From the NCBI GenBank assembly GCA_963555705.1, contig OY743169.1, forward strand, positions 46,426,124-46,490,123: a stretch of 64,000 bases of DNA. Reading direction: 5' to 3'. The stretch comes from Ligustrum vulgare (lineage: Eukaryota; Streptophyta; Magnoliopsida; Lamiales; Oleaceae). Under the pieces are notes generated by a model that worked only from the letters and a program-made list of their open reading frames with translations, did not search any database and was not told the origin of the DNA. This document shows, in pieces, positions 25,040 to 36,869 of the stretch. Both the position numbers and the translations under genes were made by a program. Position 1 is the first letter of the stretch. Every line of letters starts with the position of its first letter.

Positions 25040-25354
25040 GATGTTTTAATTAGTAATAGGGCCCATTGTGCGTTTCACGACTATGGATGTCAATTCTTAG
25101 CTCCTTTTCAAGATGTTTGCTATCATCTTCAAAATTTTACTGGTCAAGATCGTGATCCTGAAAATGCAAAAGAGTTGTTCAGTTTTCGTCATACTCCCTT
25201 GAGAAATGTAGTTGAGATGGTATTTGGTTTATTTAATTCACGATTCAAAATTTTCAAAACAACTCATCCATTTCCATATTATACACAAGCAAAATTAGTG
25301 TTAGCTTTTGTACGATTACATAGTTTTCTTCGCAAAAAATATCGTTCCAGTTAA
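25040..25354 (+). pseudogene. PIF/Harbinger transposase C-terminal fragment
   Basis: The frame contains LAPFQDVCYHLQ, PENAKELFSFRHTPLRNVVE and VFGLFNSRFKIFKTTHPFPY. These match the C-terminal part of the DDE_Tnp_4 nuclease of PIF/Harbinger transposases, including the last acidic residue in the LRNVVE box. The first two catalytic residues and the Myb-like partner gene are absent. The frame ends at TAA (25352-25354), and related sequence may continue to about 25,480. It could once have served the Tourist-like MITEs nearby, but the ends of its own element are not visible. Confidence 0.8.
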
Positions 25355-25645
25355 TTTCCATGTGAACCTGATAATGAAACTTCATCATCTCCTTCAATTA
25401 AAGAAGGGAAAGATTTTGGACCATTTTTAAAAGTTAAGAACAAGAAAGAAAGAATGCTAATGCATGGAGGGCTACTATAACAACTGATATACGGAATGAT
25501 GTTGGGAATATTTGATATTTTTTGTTGATTGAACATTACTAAAATGCAATTACTTTTTGGTATTTTGATTATTTGTTAATTTAGTTGATCATAATTTTTT
25601 AAATTTTTTTAAAAATATTTTATTGATGTTTATATATTAAATTAT

Positions 25646-26480
25646 GTCAAGACCGGGGTTTGATTTAGTCAATAAAATGGACTTGACCATAATAGAAGGT
25701 CTTCAATAAGATGGGCTTGGCCCATACTAGATCTTCCACTTAAGCTACATGCTTCCTTGTTGATCCGACACTTCGACCTTTGATCTAAGTACAAACTCAT
25801 CCAGCAGAATATTCCTAAGGTTGGTAAAATAACGACCTCGGTACACATAAGGAATAAAGAAGGCCCCGATTAGAACAAAGGATACCTACCTCAATGCAAG
25901 TGGGCAAGTGTCGCCTAGAGCTACGAGATTCAGAGAATATCCCTGCGGAAAGCGGCGCCCACCTTACACATCTGTAAAAGATTGTGTACTAATGGGCCCA
26001 CATAAGACTACTAAAATTGAGGATATTAGTGGATTTTAAAAGAGCCTCAATTAATGTTATTAGGGGTAAAAATCAAGTTAAAATGCCCCTAAGAGAAGGA
26101 GAGGCAAATTAGTAAATACTCCTGTAAATGATGTCCCTAATAATAAATAGGGGCGCATTAAATACTAAAAATGCGCCCTAATAATAACTATGCCATGTAG
26201 GATTATTATTCTCCTAATTCTATTAGGACACTTAATTAAATGCATACCCCTATCATTAATTAAATCATAAATTAATATATTAATTATAGAAAGACATCTA
26301 TGTGCCCCTAATACATTAAATTGAATTAAATAACACAATAAATTCAACACTAATTTATTGTAAATATAAATATTCAATAAAATTAAATATTTCCATAACA
26401 TAAATTTTTTAAAATAAATATAGAAATTCTATTCAATACAATACAATGGTTTATTAGCAACCACAATATCTAGCTATATA
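25646..26480. other. Unassigned, LTR-like tract
   Basis: A GC-richer stretch begins near TGTCAAGACCGGGG and contains a TATA-like TAATAAATAGGGG near 26,140, a combination typical of plant LTRs. I could not find a convincing CA end or target duplication. No gene is seen. Confidence 0.35.
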
Positions 26481-28139
26481 CAACACTTTCACACCTAGGT
26501 TATAGGCTAAAAACTAGTTGAAGAAGTACAAAACAAAATCAAAAGTCTCAAAAACAAATATTTGTTCATTTTGTCTTCCCAAATACGGTACATGATCCCA
26601 AAATTTCCTACATGAGAGATAATATCACTGTTCAATCAAATTGTAAGGCCTTGTGGGAGGGGTGGGGTATAGCATCGTTCAATCAAACTGCAATTGCTTT
26701 TGTGGCAAATCCATTCCGACAACTGAAGCTGGGTTTTGCAAAGCACATCTAGTAACATTAATCAAGTCGATTATTACTCCAGCTGTCCAGCTTCTACGAG
26801 TTCTCGTACTTGTATGTCATAAGTAAAAAAAAAATAGATATACCTGTGATATACGCTTTGGATTTTATCAAAATGAAAAGAAAAATAAAAATAGATTGAT
26901 GTTCTTATATCTTCATATTCATTTTCTATTTTTGGGAAGTATTCTACCTTTGTATACGTATTACGTTTTTCTCTTTTGTAAAAAAAAAAATCTTCATTTT
27001 ATTTTATTTTTTTGATTAAGTTGCCACAATTGTAATAGTTAGGAACTTAAATAACTTACTACATAAAAAAAAAAATACTTCAATGACCATTGGTATAACT
27101 ATTCAATTTTAATGATTATTGATGTAATTAATCTTTTCAAAATATAATTTCTAGATTATCACAAATAATTATCACTATCCGAATAGTACTATTAGAATTG
27201 GTACTAGCTATTTTATTACAATATTTGATATTTAAATTTATTAAACAAATATTTCATTTCATATTTACTTTAACATTACAAATTAAATACACGTGGTCAT
27301 ATATTTAAATGAATGCAGCAAATCAAGCAACATGAAATGTTAGTTTTAATTAAATTTTAATGAATGCATATCGTAAATACATTTAACTTTATATACTAAA
27401 AAATCATCTATACATCTCGATTCATAAAAGAGGCGCTGTTTTTTAACCCACAAAACATAATATTTTATCACTTACTCATATGGAATTGATTTTTCAAGAA
27501 TCAAATTTTCTGAACATTCATTCTTAAATACACATTCTTTAAAAAATTATTTTTTTACAATTTTTCATACTACGTTTTAACTATACTTTCTAAAACATTA
27601 TTTTTCACAAAAACGATTCTCAAAAAACAAAAGTCAAATACTCAAAATAATAATTTGAAAATCTCGCAATTATCATGATTCGACAACCAAGTAAAGTTGG
27701 AGATCACGAAATTATACCGAAAATCTTATACCCTATAATCGTTAAAAATTTATTAAAATTAAAAATGATTAAATAATATTATCATTCTATTGATATTATT
27801 AACTAAAAAGAAATCAAAGCATTAATTATTCAATATTAGTTTTTGTTCAATAATTTTTTCTATAAATTATTTATAAACAATGCATTTTTTCAACCACATA
27901 TATATTTCAGAAAATATGATTTTTAATATTAAAAATAACAAATGATTTGGGCATTAATAATTGAAACTCAATTTTTATATTGATGGTTACGCAGATTTTA
28001 TACTATTAAAAAAAAAAATATTTTTTTAATACTGATAAGTAAAAATATTAATTGAACTCATTCAATATTATTGTTAATAATAAAATTAAAATTGATTAAA
28101 AAATTAACCATTATTTAGTATTTATCATAATATTAGTAT

Positions 28140-28170
<31 letters not shown>

Positions 28171-28420
28171 GGCAATAAATGCGATCACATTAATCCAGAT
28201 TTTGCATTCATATTTGACATACATCCATTTTGGATTCACATTAATCCACTTTGCATTCACATTGTTTAATTTTATGGGAACTTACTATTTATAAAAACAG
28301 AAAATGGGCGGAAAATGGCCAATAATTGTTTTTGGAAAGTGCCTTATTTTTATATATAGTATGATATGATAATTAACCCTCAAAAGTCTCAAAAACCTTT
28401 CCAATGAATGCACTTCTAGT
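26481..28420. other. AT-rich intergenic DNA
   Basis: No gene, transposase motif or long repeat is recognised. A (TA)n run lies at 28143-28169. Several homopolymer A/T tracts are present. Confidence 0.6.
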
Positions 28421-28498
28421 TAGGGGTGTAAACGGTTTGGTTTGGGCGATTTTTGATATTTTTTCAAACCAAACTGTTTAACGTGGTTTGATATTTTT

Positions 28499-28527
28499 TC
28501 AACTCAACTCAACTCAACTCAACTCAA
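28499..28527. repeat. (AACTC)n microsatellite
   Basis: Five to six AACTC pentamers near the left end of the hAT element. Confidence 0.95.
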
Positions 28528-29075
28528 ACCATTTCATTTCTTAAGCCAAATCAAATCAAAACATTTTTTCCTGTTTGGTGCTGTTTTAAACTGCGATTTG
28601 CAAACGAAAATGAACTAATATATGCATATCGAGTTAAAATAACTATTGAAATAGAATTTTGAATTAAGACATCAAAATTAATCGCAAATAACCCAACGAC
28701 TTTACAGATAGATGTTATAAGACTAACAAAAATAAAACATATAGGTAAACAACTTCTAAGATGGATACAAAGGCACAATTACAAACAAATGATCACAATA
28801 ATCTCAAAAAAAAACCCTAATAGATAACACAAAAGCGGAAACTAGTGATCACAACATTACAAAATAGATTTACTAATTCCAAAATAGATACAAAATAGGC
28901 AACTCAATTTAAAATGTTTTGCCAATGATAGCTTCCTTTGACATTGTACAATATTCCAGCACTTATCTTTGATTACCATGTCTCCTTACATTTTAAATAT
29001 AAAAAAGAATTATATTACAGTTAATTAGCAACAAAAGAGAAGTACAAAACATATAATTGAACTAGCTAAAGTTTA

Positions 29076-29129
29076 CTAACATGTCACATTCTAGTTCAAT
29101 TCCTAACATGTCACATTCTAGTTCAATTC
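29076..29129. repeat. Two-copy 27-bp tandem repeat
   Basis: CTAACATGTCACATTCTAG plus eight more bases occurs twice in direct contact (29076-29102, 29103-29129), with no mismatch seen. Confidence 0.9.
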
Positions 29130-29236
29130 TTTATTGGTGCAATATTTCTGCTATTACACATGACTAATCTTCTACTATTAAACATGATTCATCTTCATGC
29201 CAAAAAAATTAAACAAAGGGCAAATGAATTCACTAG

Positions 29237-29730
29237 TCACAACAAAAAACAAAATGTGTAAAATTCAGATAATATGAAGTACTTAGTAATTTGTTCTCTA
29301 ACCTCTTTTTGAGTAAAAGTGATTGTATGTACACCATTATCACCATCATCAATTTTTGATTTAGTAGAGAAATTCAGTGTCTTCTTTTTTTGTCCTGAAA
29401 TATAAACGGATACTTCTTGCACAACCCCTCTATATGATTTCTTAGTGTGTTTAGTGTCAATATTTTTAGAGTGATACTTACACACCTGCCCACAATAATT
29501 ACATTCTACATTTTCATCATCACGCTCAGTAAAGTGAGCACAAATTTCAGACCTTCTATGCCCCTTATGAGCCTTTTTTTTTCACTATTATCCACAACTT
29601 CAATCTTAATTGGTCTAATATCATCATTGTCATGATCACTAAGTTCTAAAATGGGATTAATTCTTCGAAACTGTAAAAATGATCTGTCAATAGTCAATAC
29701 ATAAGAGCCTTTAGTAAAAAAGAAAGGCAT
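29237..29730 (-). pseudogene. BED zinc-finger remnant of hAT transposase
   Basis: Two overlapping minus-strand frames together show a SEICAHFTE motif followed by ECNYCGQVCKYH and TKH, the pattern of a BED-type DNA-binding finger at the N-terminus of hAT transposases. The frame shifts between 29,500 and 29,600. The catalytic domain is not present in the element. Confidence 0.65.
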
Positions 29731-30613
29731 GCCCTAATAAATTAGATAAGCAATTTAATTGATAAGGGGACTAATATTGAGAATTCAAGAAAATCCTTCT
29801 CATACATATGGCAATCCATTCTCGAGTTAGATTTTCCTATTATTTCACACAAAAACAACTTAAACTCAAATATACTATATTCCAAGCACAACTACTTAAC
29901 TACATGATGAAAGAATGATGCTTTAGGCATTTGAGTTTTATGAATTACAACTGATGATAAATGATCTCAAGTACAATAATTTTGCTTGATAACCATAAAT
30001 ACTCAAGTCATGACTAGCTAAATTAGCAAAAGACAAATATTATAATCAAGAAAAAAATAAATAATGAGCAAATTTATTACTTTAAAATAAAATAAGAGCA
30101 ACAAATTTAACTTTAGGAACAAATTAAAATTCATTTTCATTCCTGGTTTATGGCATATGATTCATTCACATAGGTAAAAAAACAGAATTTCCCACGAACA
30201 CAGAGTACAAACCATAATACCGTACGAAAAATGTTTTGGATTTTTTTCATAAATATATAAATTTGAATGCTTCAAAATCTAAACAATTGAAAAATAGTAA
30301 ATATTGGCTGAAAGACGTCGTGAATGATGTTAGTTTCCACCAAACATAGACGGTGCGGCGAGTAGTGCAGATCGCACAGCAGAAGAGTAAAATGGTCCGT
30401 GAACTAGTTAGGGCTTGAAGTCTTGATTCTTGAACTAATTTGATGCTTCTTGTAATTTTTTGGTGGGTTGACGGTTTCAATCGAGTTTTGAAAAATGAAA
30501 CCTAAATCAAATCATTTAAAAATAATTCGATTTGGGTCAAATTCGAACCAACGATTTTGAAATTGCGATTTCATTTCGATTTAACGATTTCGTTGTATCG
30601 CCCTACTTCTAGT

Positions 30614-30735
30614 TCTATTTCCAATTGATACACGTTAATTCACACTTTCCACACCCGCTCTTTTCTTCCTTTCTTTCTTCTGATTCCCAAATTCCCAATC
30701 TCTCAAATCAAATCAAATAATCAAATAAAAAAGAA
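30614..30735 (+). promoter_or_regulatory. 5' leader of the IDH gene
   Basis: A CT-rich leader (CTCTTTTCTTCCTTTCTTTC) and A-rich bases lead to AAAAAAGAAATG at 30736. The hAT element ends at 30605, so the upstream promoter has been displaced beyond 28,420 or replaced. Confidence 0.5.
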
Positions 30736-31236
30736 ATGTCTCCACGAACCCTTCCAATCCTCAAACGCATCCTCTTCTCCCCCACCATCGCCACTCGATC
30801 CGTCACCTACATGCCCCGACCTGGCGATGGAACCCCGAGACCCGTTACTCTAATTCCTGGCGACGGTGTCGGCCCACTCGTCACCGGCGCTGTCGAGCAG
30901 GTCATGGAGGCAATGCACGCTCCTGTCTACTTCCAGAAGTACGAGGTCCATGGAGACTCCAAGAGTGTGCCTGCTGAGGTGATCGACTCGATTAAGAAGA
31001 ACAAGGTCTGTCTTAAAGGAGGGTTGAAGACTCCCGTTGGCGGAGGTGTCAGCTCTTTGAACGTGCTGTTGAGGAAAGAGCTTGATCTCTATGCATCGCT
31101 TGTCCACTGCTTTAATTTGCAGGGGCTTCCGACGCGCCACCAAGATGTGGATATTGTCGTTATTCGGGAGAATACTGAAGGAGAATACTCGGGGCTTGAG
31201 CACGAGGTTGTTCCCGGTGTTGTTGAGAGCCTCAAG
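30736..31236 (+). other. IDH1: IDH exon 1
   Basis: 167 codons from the ATG to GAGAGCCTCAAG, with the donor GTAGCG at 31237. The coding sequence is much more GC-rich than its surroundings. It includes the presequence, the nucleotide-binding N-terminal fold and the first part of the substrate-site region. Confidence 0.9.
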
Positions 31237-34200
31237 GTAGCGTCAATTTTATGTTTTATGTGAACCTTATTTTGCTACTGCACCTATTTTCAGTAATTCA
31301 GGATTACGATTATGAATTGGTGGGTGTGCCACCAATGGCGGAACTAGGATATATAACGTTAGTAGGCTAGAAAAAATATGGGGGTGGAGATTTTTTTTTT
31401 TCTTTTTTCAAGCAAAAAATAAGAATAATTTAGACTTCAAATTCGTAAATATAACAAAATAATTTTACTTAAATGTCAATTTTACTTAATTTTATTAGTG
31501 ACGCATCCTTCTACTCTCTACACGATAAAATTTATCAACGATAACATCCGTATCAATTCCAAGAGCAATTTTCCTCTCAATATAAATGACCATGGAATTT
31601 GATAGATTACCAATCTACCACAAGAAATTATAGGTAAACCCTTTCTATAATAAATAAATTAACTACCATCTACCACAAAAATCCCTAATTCTAAATAAGC
31701 CCCAAATAACTAAAATGAATTTATCAACAAATTCAACACTCAAAACAATTAATAACCCACTAATAATTAAACTACCAGATTAAGAAATAACAAAAAAAAA
31801 AAAAAAAAAATGTAACATTGACATAATTAGATTTACCAGTCGGCGGGCTCGAAGAGGGAACCAGTAGCAAGGAAGCGCCGTCGCAACCAGGGCAGAGGAA
31901 GGGCCGGTGCGGAACGCTGGGAGCTCGTCGGTTGGTGGGGGCAGAAGCAGCAGCAGTTGAGGACCTAAAGGCTGAAGTTCTTGTTCCTGTAACCTGTTGA
32001 GTGAAGCCCGCAGAGCCAGAGGATGAGAGGAATGAGGTCGTGGTTGTGAACTTTTGAATTGTGATATGGATTCTGCTATTATTGGATTGTTATTGGACTT
32101 GAACCTGCTGCTGGTTGCTGCCTGGAGCTTGGAGATTTCTGGAGGGCTAAGCTGGGAGAAGAGTGTGGGCGCCAAGAAGAAGTTCAAAATTTTGAAAACT
32201 CCTTAGTGGGCTTCAGCGGACTGTTGCCCTATGCCCCTGTTGCCCTATGCCAGTTCCGCCCTTGTGTGCCACCGACGTGGAAAGCTCATAAACCTGTGGT
32301 CAAACGACTCAAACCTTTAGCAATATCTGTTTATAGATTGTTGGTATTATGTTTGTGAATTAATTCGCATTATGTTCAGTTATTTGCTAGGAAGTGCATG
32401 ACTAAAAGGAAAGACCATAATTAGAAAAAAAATAAATGGTGATATTTTTGCACAACTGGAATTTTATTTGGATTTTTGTCTATAAAATGGACAAGAATTT
32501 TGTGAGACGTGAAATGCTAGAACAAGTATTTGTGTGCAGGGATAAATTTCTCTCTTTAGCATTCAAATGATGATCTTATAAGTTTAAGATCCACTTTTCA
32601 AAATAATGAAAGTTGTGTGTGCATCTCATATTACTTTCTGCAGTGACCTTAATTAATGATTTGTTAGCTGCAGCCCAATTTCTGTTGAATAGACATTCTG
32701 TAAGCTACTTCCTGGGTTTTGAGTTTAGGTTGCAAACTTAAAAGCATCAAAGTGGAATTGGAGCTTTATAGCTTGAATTCATAAAAAATCTATTGATTTT
32801 TTTAAGTCTGATCTCCTGTCTCCACAACTCAATTCGAATGCTATTGAATAGTCACTCTTACTTGAACTGTGCTATTAGTGGGGGTATATTTTATTTCACA
32901 TACCATGTTGTAAGAAACTTCTTGACGAACTTAATGTTCTCTTTAAAATGCTTACCAGACGCATTTTCTTTCAACATTATGTGCTATTAGTGGGGGTATA
33001 TTTTATTTCTATTCTTATTTCTTTCAACATTGATTCAGATTTCAAAAGATATCATTTTCATGATTAAACAGGACTTAAATGACGATGAATTTTGTCTCAT
33101 AGTACCATTGAACTTCTTCATGTTAGGACTGAAAGAGAAAATGCTAATTTACGATGTTGTTAAGTGAAACTATTTGTTGATCCGTTGTTGAAGACAAGGT
33201 GATGTGATACTGGTAAAGGTGCACGTAAGTTAATTCATTGCTGTAATGCTGTTTGGTCTATCTTTGGAATTTAATGCTTGAAGAAAATTGACCAGCTTAT
33301 TCTCTCAGCTCTGTTGAAAAAATATGGAGGAAGAATTGGACGTAATTACACAATCAACCCTAAAGTGCTCATTACCCATTTTTTAGCCTGTAGTCCATAA
33401 AATTGTTGAGTCAGTTTTTCATCTTTCTTTTGGACATCAGTGATAGGGTCTTAACTATAAATGATCGTTGATGGTGCATGTGAAGAAAGAAACTAGAGAC
33501 CAATGATGGATTGAACGATCGAATCAGACCCATATGCCAGTCTTGGTTTGAAGTAGTTTTACATAGCTACGTTTCCATAGTGAGTTTCTGAAAGTACGAC
33601 GTTGAGCTGAACATCTATGGTTATGATGCCAACACTGTTGGATGTGTTTGAACTCCTGTACAGACATGTAAGTCAAGGCGCGTTTAAAGGATGGTGTACT
33701 ATTCAACTTTTAACTCTCTGTAATCTTTTAGTTTTGAAGTTCGTGTGTGCTAACTAATTTGGAGTCACAGAGAACTAAATTGAGAAAGAAGAAATGATGC
33801 CCCATGGATATGGACATAATGAGACTAACTTTATTGTGAATGTGGAATTTTTAGTTCTACTTGCAACTTATCACCATTAAGCCAAAGGAAAATTTGGACA
33901 ACTTTTCCTCCAAACTCATTTTCAACCTCACAATTTTATGGTTCCCACTACTTTCACACATTTTAACCTCTTTTTAACCATATATTCTTTAAAAAATTTA
34001 AATTTCTTCCAAAATATTCTATACCAAACGGGCTCTGAGTGTATCTCCAAGATACTCTTTATTTATAAGGATCATCGTTAAATTTAAAGAGTAATTTATT
34101 TTATTTTATTTTTTTCACAATCCAGCAAGCTCTTTATTTTGCTTTTTCCAAATATTCATTTATTGTTTTCCCACAATTTTTAATTAACATATGTATTTTT

Positions 34201-35516
34201 AAATAATAATTGTTAAAATATTTAATATAATATGAATAATTTAAGTAGTGGAGCATTGAACATTGCGATTTTATTAAATGCAATCTTGATAAATTACAAT
34301 TAGAGAGTGAGTTTTGCTCTCCAATATAGAGAGTCAACCCCACTTTTTATTTTAAAAGGTTAAATTAAAGTCTCTTGAAGCTTAATTTTAAGATTTGACT
34401 CTCTTAAAATAGAGCAATTCACTTTTAAAGTGTCTATTGGAGATTCCCTTACACTTATAGAGCAAAATTAAGCAATTAAGTTGTCATTTGTCATTGAGAA
34501 TTACTCATTTGAGTTGTCGAGATAAACATTAATTAATTAATTAATTTTTTTGGCATGAAATTCTTTTAGGGACAAATGGGTCTAGAAACCAATTAGATTA
34601 TGAATTAAGTCTTCTTTCTTCCAGAAAATGTAAAAGAAACAATTCCTACACACAACTTGAGTTTGATAACTTTCAAGTAGCTTAAAGGAAAAAAAATCTT
34701 TAATCAATTTCTTTGTTGAGTGGTTTTTTATTTATTGTGTAAATTTGTGCATTCTTTGCTCTTCTCTTCTCCCGTTATTTTATTATAGAGAAATGAGGAC
34801 TATGGAAGTAAGGTCCAGGCATCTTGATGCCTGGGTGTGGGTGCATATTTTGCCCTTAACTACTATGTTTTGAGGAAAGACTATGCTATGTTGTTAAATC
34901 GTAGAATACATAAATGCTGTGGTTCGTTTAAGTCTCATGATGAACTTTTATGTCTTCCCCCTACAATTTCTGCCCTATGAATTAGAGCATATTTTACAGG
35001 TAACTCCTAATCTTTATGGAAATCTGGTCGCAAATACAGCTGCTGGTATTGCTGGAGGTACTGGTGTCATGCCTGGAGGTATGTATTTATTATCAGCAAC
35101 TTTGAGAACTCAGAACAATTTCTTTAAAATCAGAAGGGTGTAAGTAGTCTTGTCGTCTAAAGTTAGTAATGCTATACAAACATGTGAGGGAACTTAGTTC
35201 ATATATTCATGAGTAATCTATATAGTTTTGATGACTTTCAGGCAATGTGGGGGCTGATCATGCCATTTTTGAGCAAGGTGCTTCGGCGGGAAATGTAGGA
35301 AATGAGAATTTACTGGAGCAAAAGAAGGCAAATCCTGTGGCTTTGCTTCTTTCATCAGCTATGATGTTGAGACACTTGCAATTTCCTTCATTTGCTGATC
35401 GACTCGAGACTGCGGTGAAGCGCGTAATATCTGAAGGTAAATACCGGACAAAAGATCTTGGTGGAGACAGTTCCACCCAAGAAGTTGTAGAAGCTGTCAT
35501 CTCAAATCTTGACTGA
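30736..35516 (+). CDS. IDH1: NAD-dependent isocitrate dehydrogenase regulatory subunit, internal exon apparently missing
   Basis: This encodes the regulatory (non-catalytic) subunit of mitochondrial NAD-IDH, which converts isocitrate to 2-oxoglutarate in the TCA cycle. Three exons are visible: 30736-31236, 35000-35078 and 35242-35516. The N-terminus (MSPRTLPILKRILFSP...) looks like a mitochondrial presequence. PVTLIPGDGVGP, LKGGLKTPVGGG, RENTEGEYSGLEHE, TPNLYGNLVANTAAG and the C-terminal ADRLETAVKRV are family blocks. Plant homologues have about 80 more residues between VVESLK and VTPNLYG. I scanned intron 1 (3.8 kb) and do not find them. Joining exon 1 to the next visible exon keeps the frame (phase 0/0), giving about 284 residues instead of about 370. 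The copy is therefore probably a pseudogene or encodes a deleted protein, unless the exon is too diverged to spot. Confidence 0.85.
31237..34999 (+). other. IDH intron 1, containing a hAT-like insertion
   Basis: The donor is GTAGCG. The acceptor is ATTTTACAG at 34991-34999. A 932-bp hAT-type element (31333-32264) lies near the 5' end. The exon normally found in this interval was not recognised. A 30-bp direct repeat (TGTGCTATTAGTGGGGGTAT...) occurs at 32868 and 32980. Confidence 0.65.
31333..32264. mobile_element. Non-autonomous hAT-type element in IDH intron 1
   Basis: Ends CAATGGCGGAACT and (inverted) CAAGGGCGGAACT, with a perfect 8-bp duplication TGTGCCAC (31325-31332, 32265-32272). The 932 bp has no transposase motif. 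The minus-strand ORF at 31780-32187 is low-complexity and I do not consider it a gene. Confidence 0.85.
35000..35078 (+). other. IDH1: IDH exon with TPNLYGNLVANTAAG block
   Basis: 79 bp, acceptor TTTTACAG, donor GTATGT. It encodes VTPNLYGNLVANTAAG through VMPG, one of the most conserved parts of the IDH/IMDH fold. The phase (0 at start, 1 at end) agrees with the flanking exons. Confidence 0.9.
35242..35516 (+). other. IDH1: IDH last exon
   Basis: Acceptor TGACTTTCAG at 35232-35241. It encodes NVGADHAIFEQGASAGN through the C-terminus and stops at TGA 35514-35516. The adenine-binding HAIFE/GASAGN region and the C-terminal helix ADRLETAV are present and undamaged. Confidence 0.9.
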
Positions 35517-35777
35517 GTTCAAGAAAGTACATCATGATCTCTGGACTGTCAAATGACACCGTCCCTCGTGCTAGCAAAACAATTACACTATTATTGTAAC
35601 GGTTTTGATTCTTTACACATTTGATATTCGTTTTGCTTACTTATCAGTCGGAATAAGTTATTCCGTAAATAATGATTGTGAATCATTTGACTTTAAGAAT
35701 CAAGAAACAAATTGAAGTTTTACTAATATATATATTAACAATTCCGCTCCATTGCCAGAAGTGGGCAACGTTACGTT

Positions 35778-35956
35778 CAGTGGCGGACCTATGTAGGGAC
35801 CAGTGGGTGCAATTGCACCCACTGGCTCCCATTTTCTTCATTTTTCTGTTCATTTTTTGTTTTTTTTTTTTTTCAAATTTTTAGCATATTATTGATCGAT
35901 TCATCCATTTTACAATATTTCGCATCCACTGGACCAAATTCTTGGGTCCGCCCCTG
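35778..35956. mobile_element. Short hAT-type MITE with internal perfect palindrome
   Basis: Ends CAGTGGCGGACCTA and (inverted) CAGGGGCGGACCCA, flanked by the perfect 8-bp duplication GTTACGTT (35770-35777, 35957-35964). It contains a 26-bp perfect palindrome at 35800-35825. It is 179 bp long and shares the GGCGGA end motif with the element in intron 1. Confidence 0.85.
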
Positions 35957-36073
35957 GTTACGTTGATTGGATGTTAGTTAATCTGCATTTCTTGTTCACT
36001 GTGTGAAATTCAGCTCGTGCATTTTTAAAGCGTTGTGCCAATTAATGATGTTACAGATTTTCTACGCTGCCCA

Positions 36074-36184
36074 TTGTCATGTTTTGTGTGCGAGTCCCGC
36101 CAAGAGTCCCCTTGTCATGTTTTGTGTGTGAGTCCCGCCAAGAGTCCCCTTGTCATGTTTTGTGTGCGAGTCCCGCCAAGAGTC
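36074..36184. repeat. Three-copy 38-bp tandem repeat
   Basis: TTGTCATGTTTTGTGTGCGA continuing to CCCGCCAAGAGT, joined by CCCC, is present three times with a single substitution seen. It lies about 90 bp outside the MULE terminal repeat. Confidence 0.9.
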
Positions 36185-36277
36185 GGACTTACTTTAGGTG
36201 AAAGCAAATCATGACTAGTACTAGTATAACACGTAGAAAAGCGCACCTTACTTTACTTTGCAGCAGCCTTTATTTAT

Positions 36278-36361
36278 GAATAATTCTACAAGGACATGCC
36301 ATTCTGACAGGATAAAATGACATTGTGACTTGGCAGCCCAAGTCAACAAAATTGTGGGCCT
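36278..36361 (+). repeat. MULE left terminal inverted repeat
   Basis: Starts GAATAATTCTACAAGGACAT. The block TGACATTGTG at bases 41-50 of the repeat is perfectly shared with the other end. Confidence 0.75.
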
Positions 36362-36869
36362 AGACCTGGAGTTAAAAATGGGATATATCACTCACGTTTC
36401 TTCTTTTCCTAAAGAACTCTCAGATTTTCCTGCTTTTCCAAAATCAGCTCCAAGGTGGGTATCTTCCTTCAGATTTTGATAATTTCTTTTCCTAGAATTT
36501 CATTCTGAAAGATCCCCTTTGTTTTCTTCCAAAATTAGCTCCAAGTACCCTTACTTGCCCCAACTTGATTATCTCCCTCCATATTTTGAAGTCATTAAGT
36601 CCATATGTCGTTAAATTAGTCAGGACGAGCTAAGCTTTTTGCGTTGATCAGACCATTATAAGGTAAATCATATTCATCATGGGTTTTCTCTTGCAAAGTA
36701 GACCATTAGCAGTAACACATTTAAATCGTTTATATCTTAAAATCCCATTTAAATTAACGTTTCCAATAATTAAACGTTTATCTGATTGTTTTAAATTTAA
36801 ATTATTTTCATGTTAGTGATATAATGTATTTTGTAGTAGCTTTGTAAATAATATTTTCTTTTTAGCAGA
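36362..36869 (+). other. MULE 5' region, probable leader and intron
   Basis: Non-coding. A splice acceptor (TTCTTTTTAGCAG) directly precedes the ATG at 36870. Several GCTCCAAG-type donor-like sites lie near 36,450-36,545, so a 5' UTR intron is likely. Confidence 0.5.

Larger units (their letters stand above)
28421..30605 (-). mobile_element. hAT transposon (defective)
   Basis: The ends are TAGGGGTGTAAACGG and, inverted, TAGGGCGATACAACG. A perfect 8-bp duplication CTTCTAGT (28413-28420, 30606-30613) flanks the element. The 8-bp duplication and a BED-type zinc-finger remnant on the minus strand identify a hAT element. The 2.2 kb lacks the hATC dimerisation domain, so it is a deletion derivative. 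It ends 130 bp before the IDH start codon and therefore sits in that gene's promoter or 5' UTR. Confidence 0.85.
35517..36277 (+). other. IDH 3' flank
   Basis: 3' UTR-like sequence is followed by a small hAT MITE (35778-35956) and a 38-bp triplicate (36074-36184). No gene. The MULE inverted repeat starts at 36278. Confidence 0.6.

Noticed and set aside
31780..32187. 135-residue minus-strand ORF in IDH intron 1
   Set aside because: It is inside a short hAT-type element, has biased composition and no transposase domain.
36269..36277. Target duplication of the MULE
   Set aside because: The 9-bp flanks TTTATTTAT and TTTAGGGAA share only the first four bases plus one more, which is not enough to claim a duplication.
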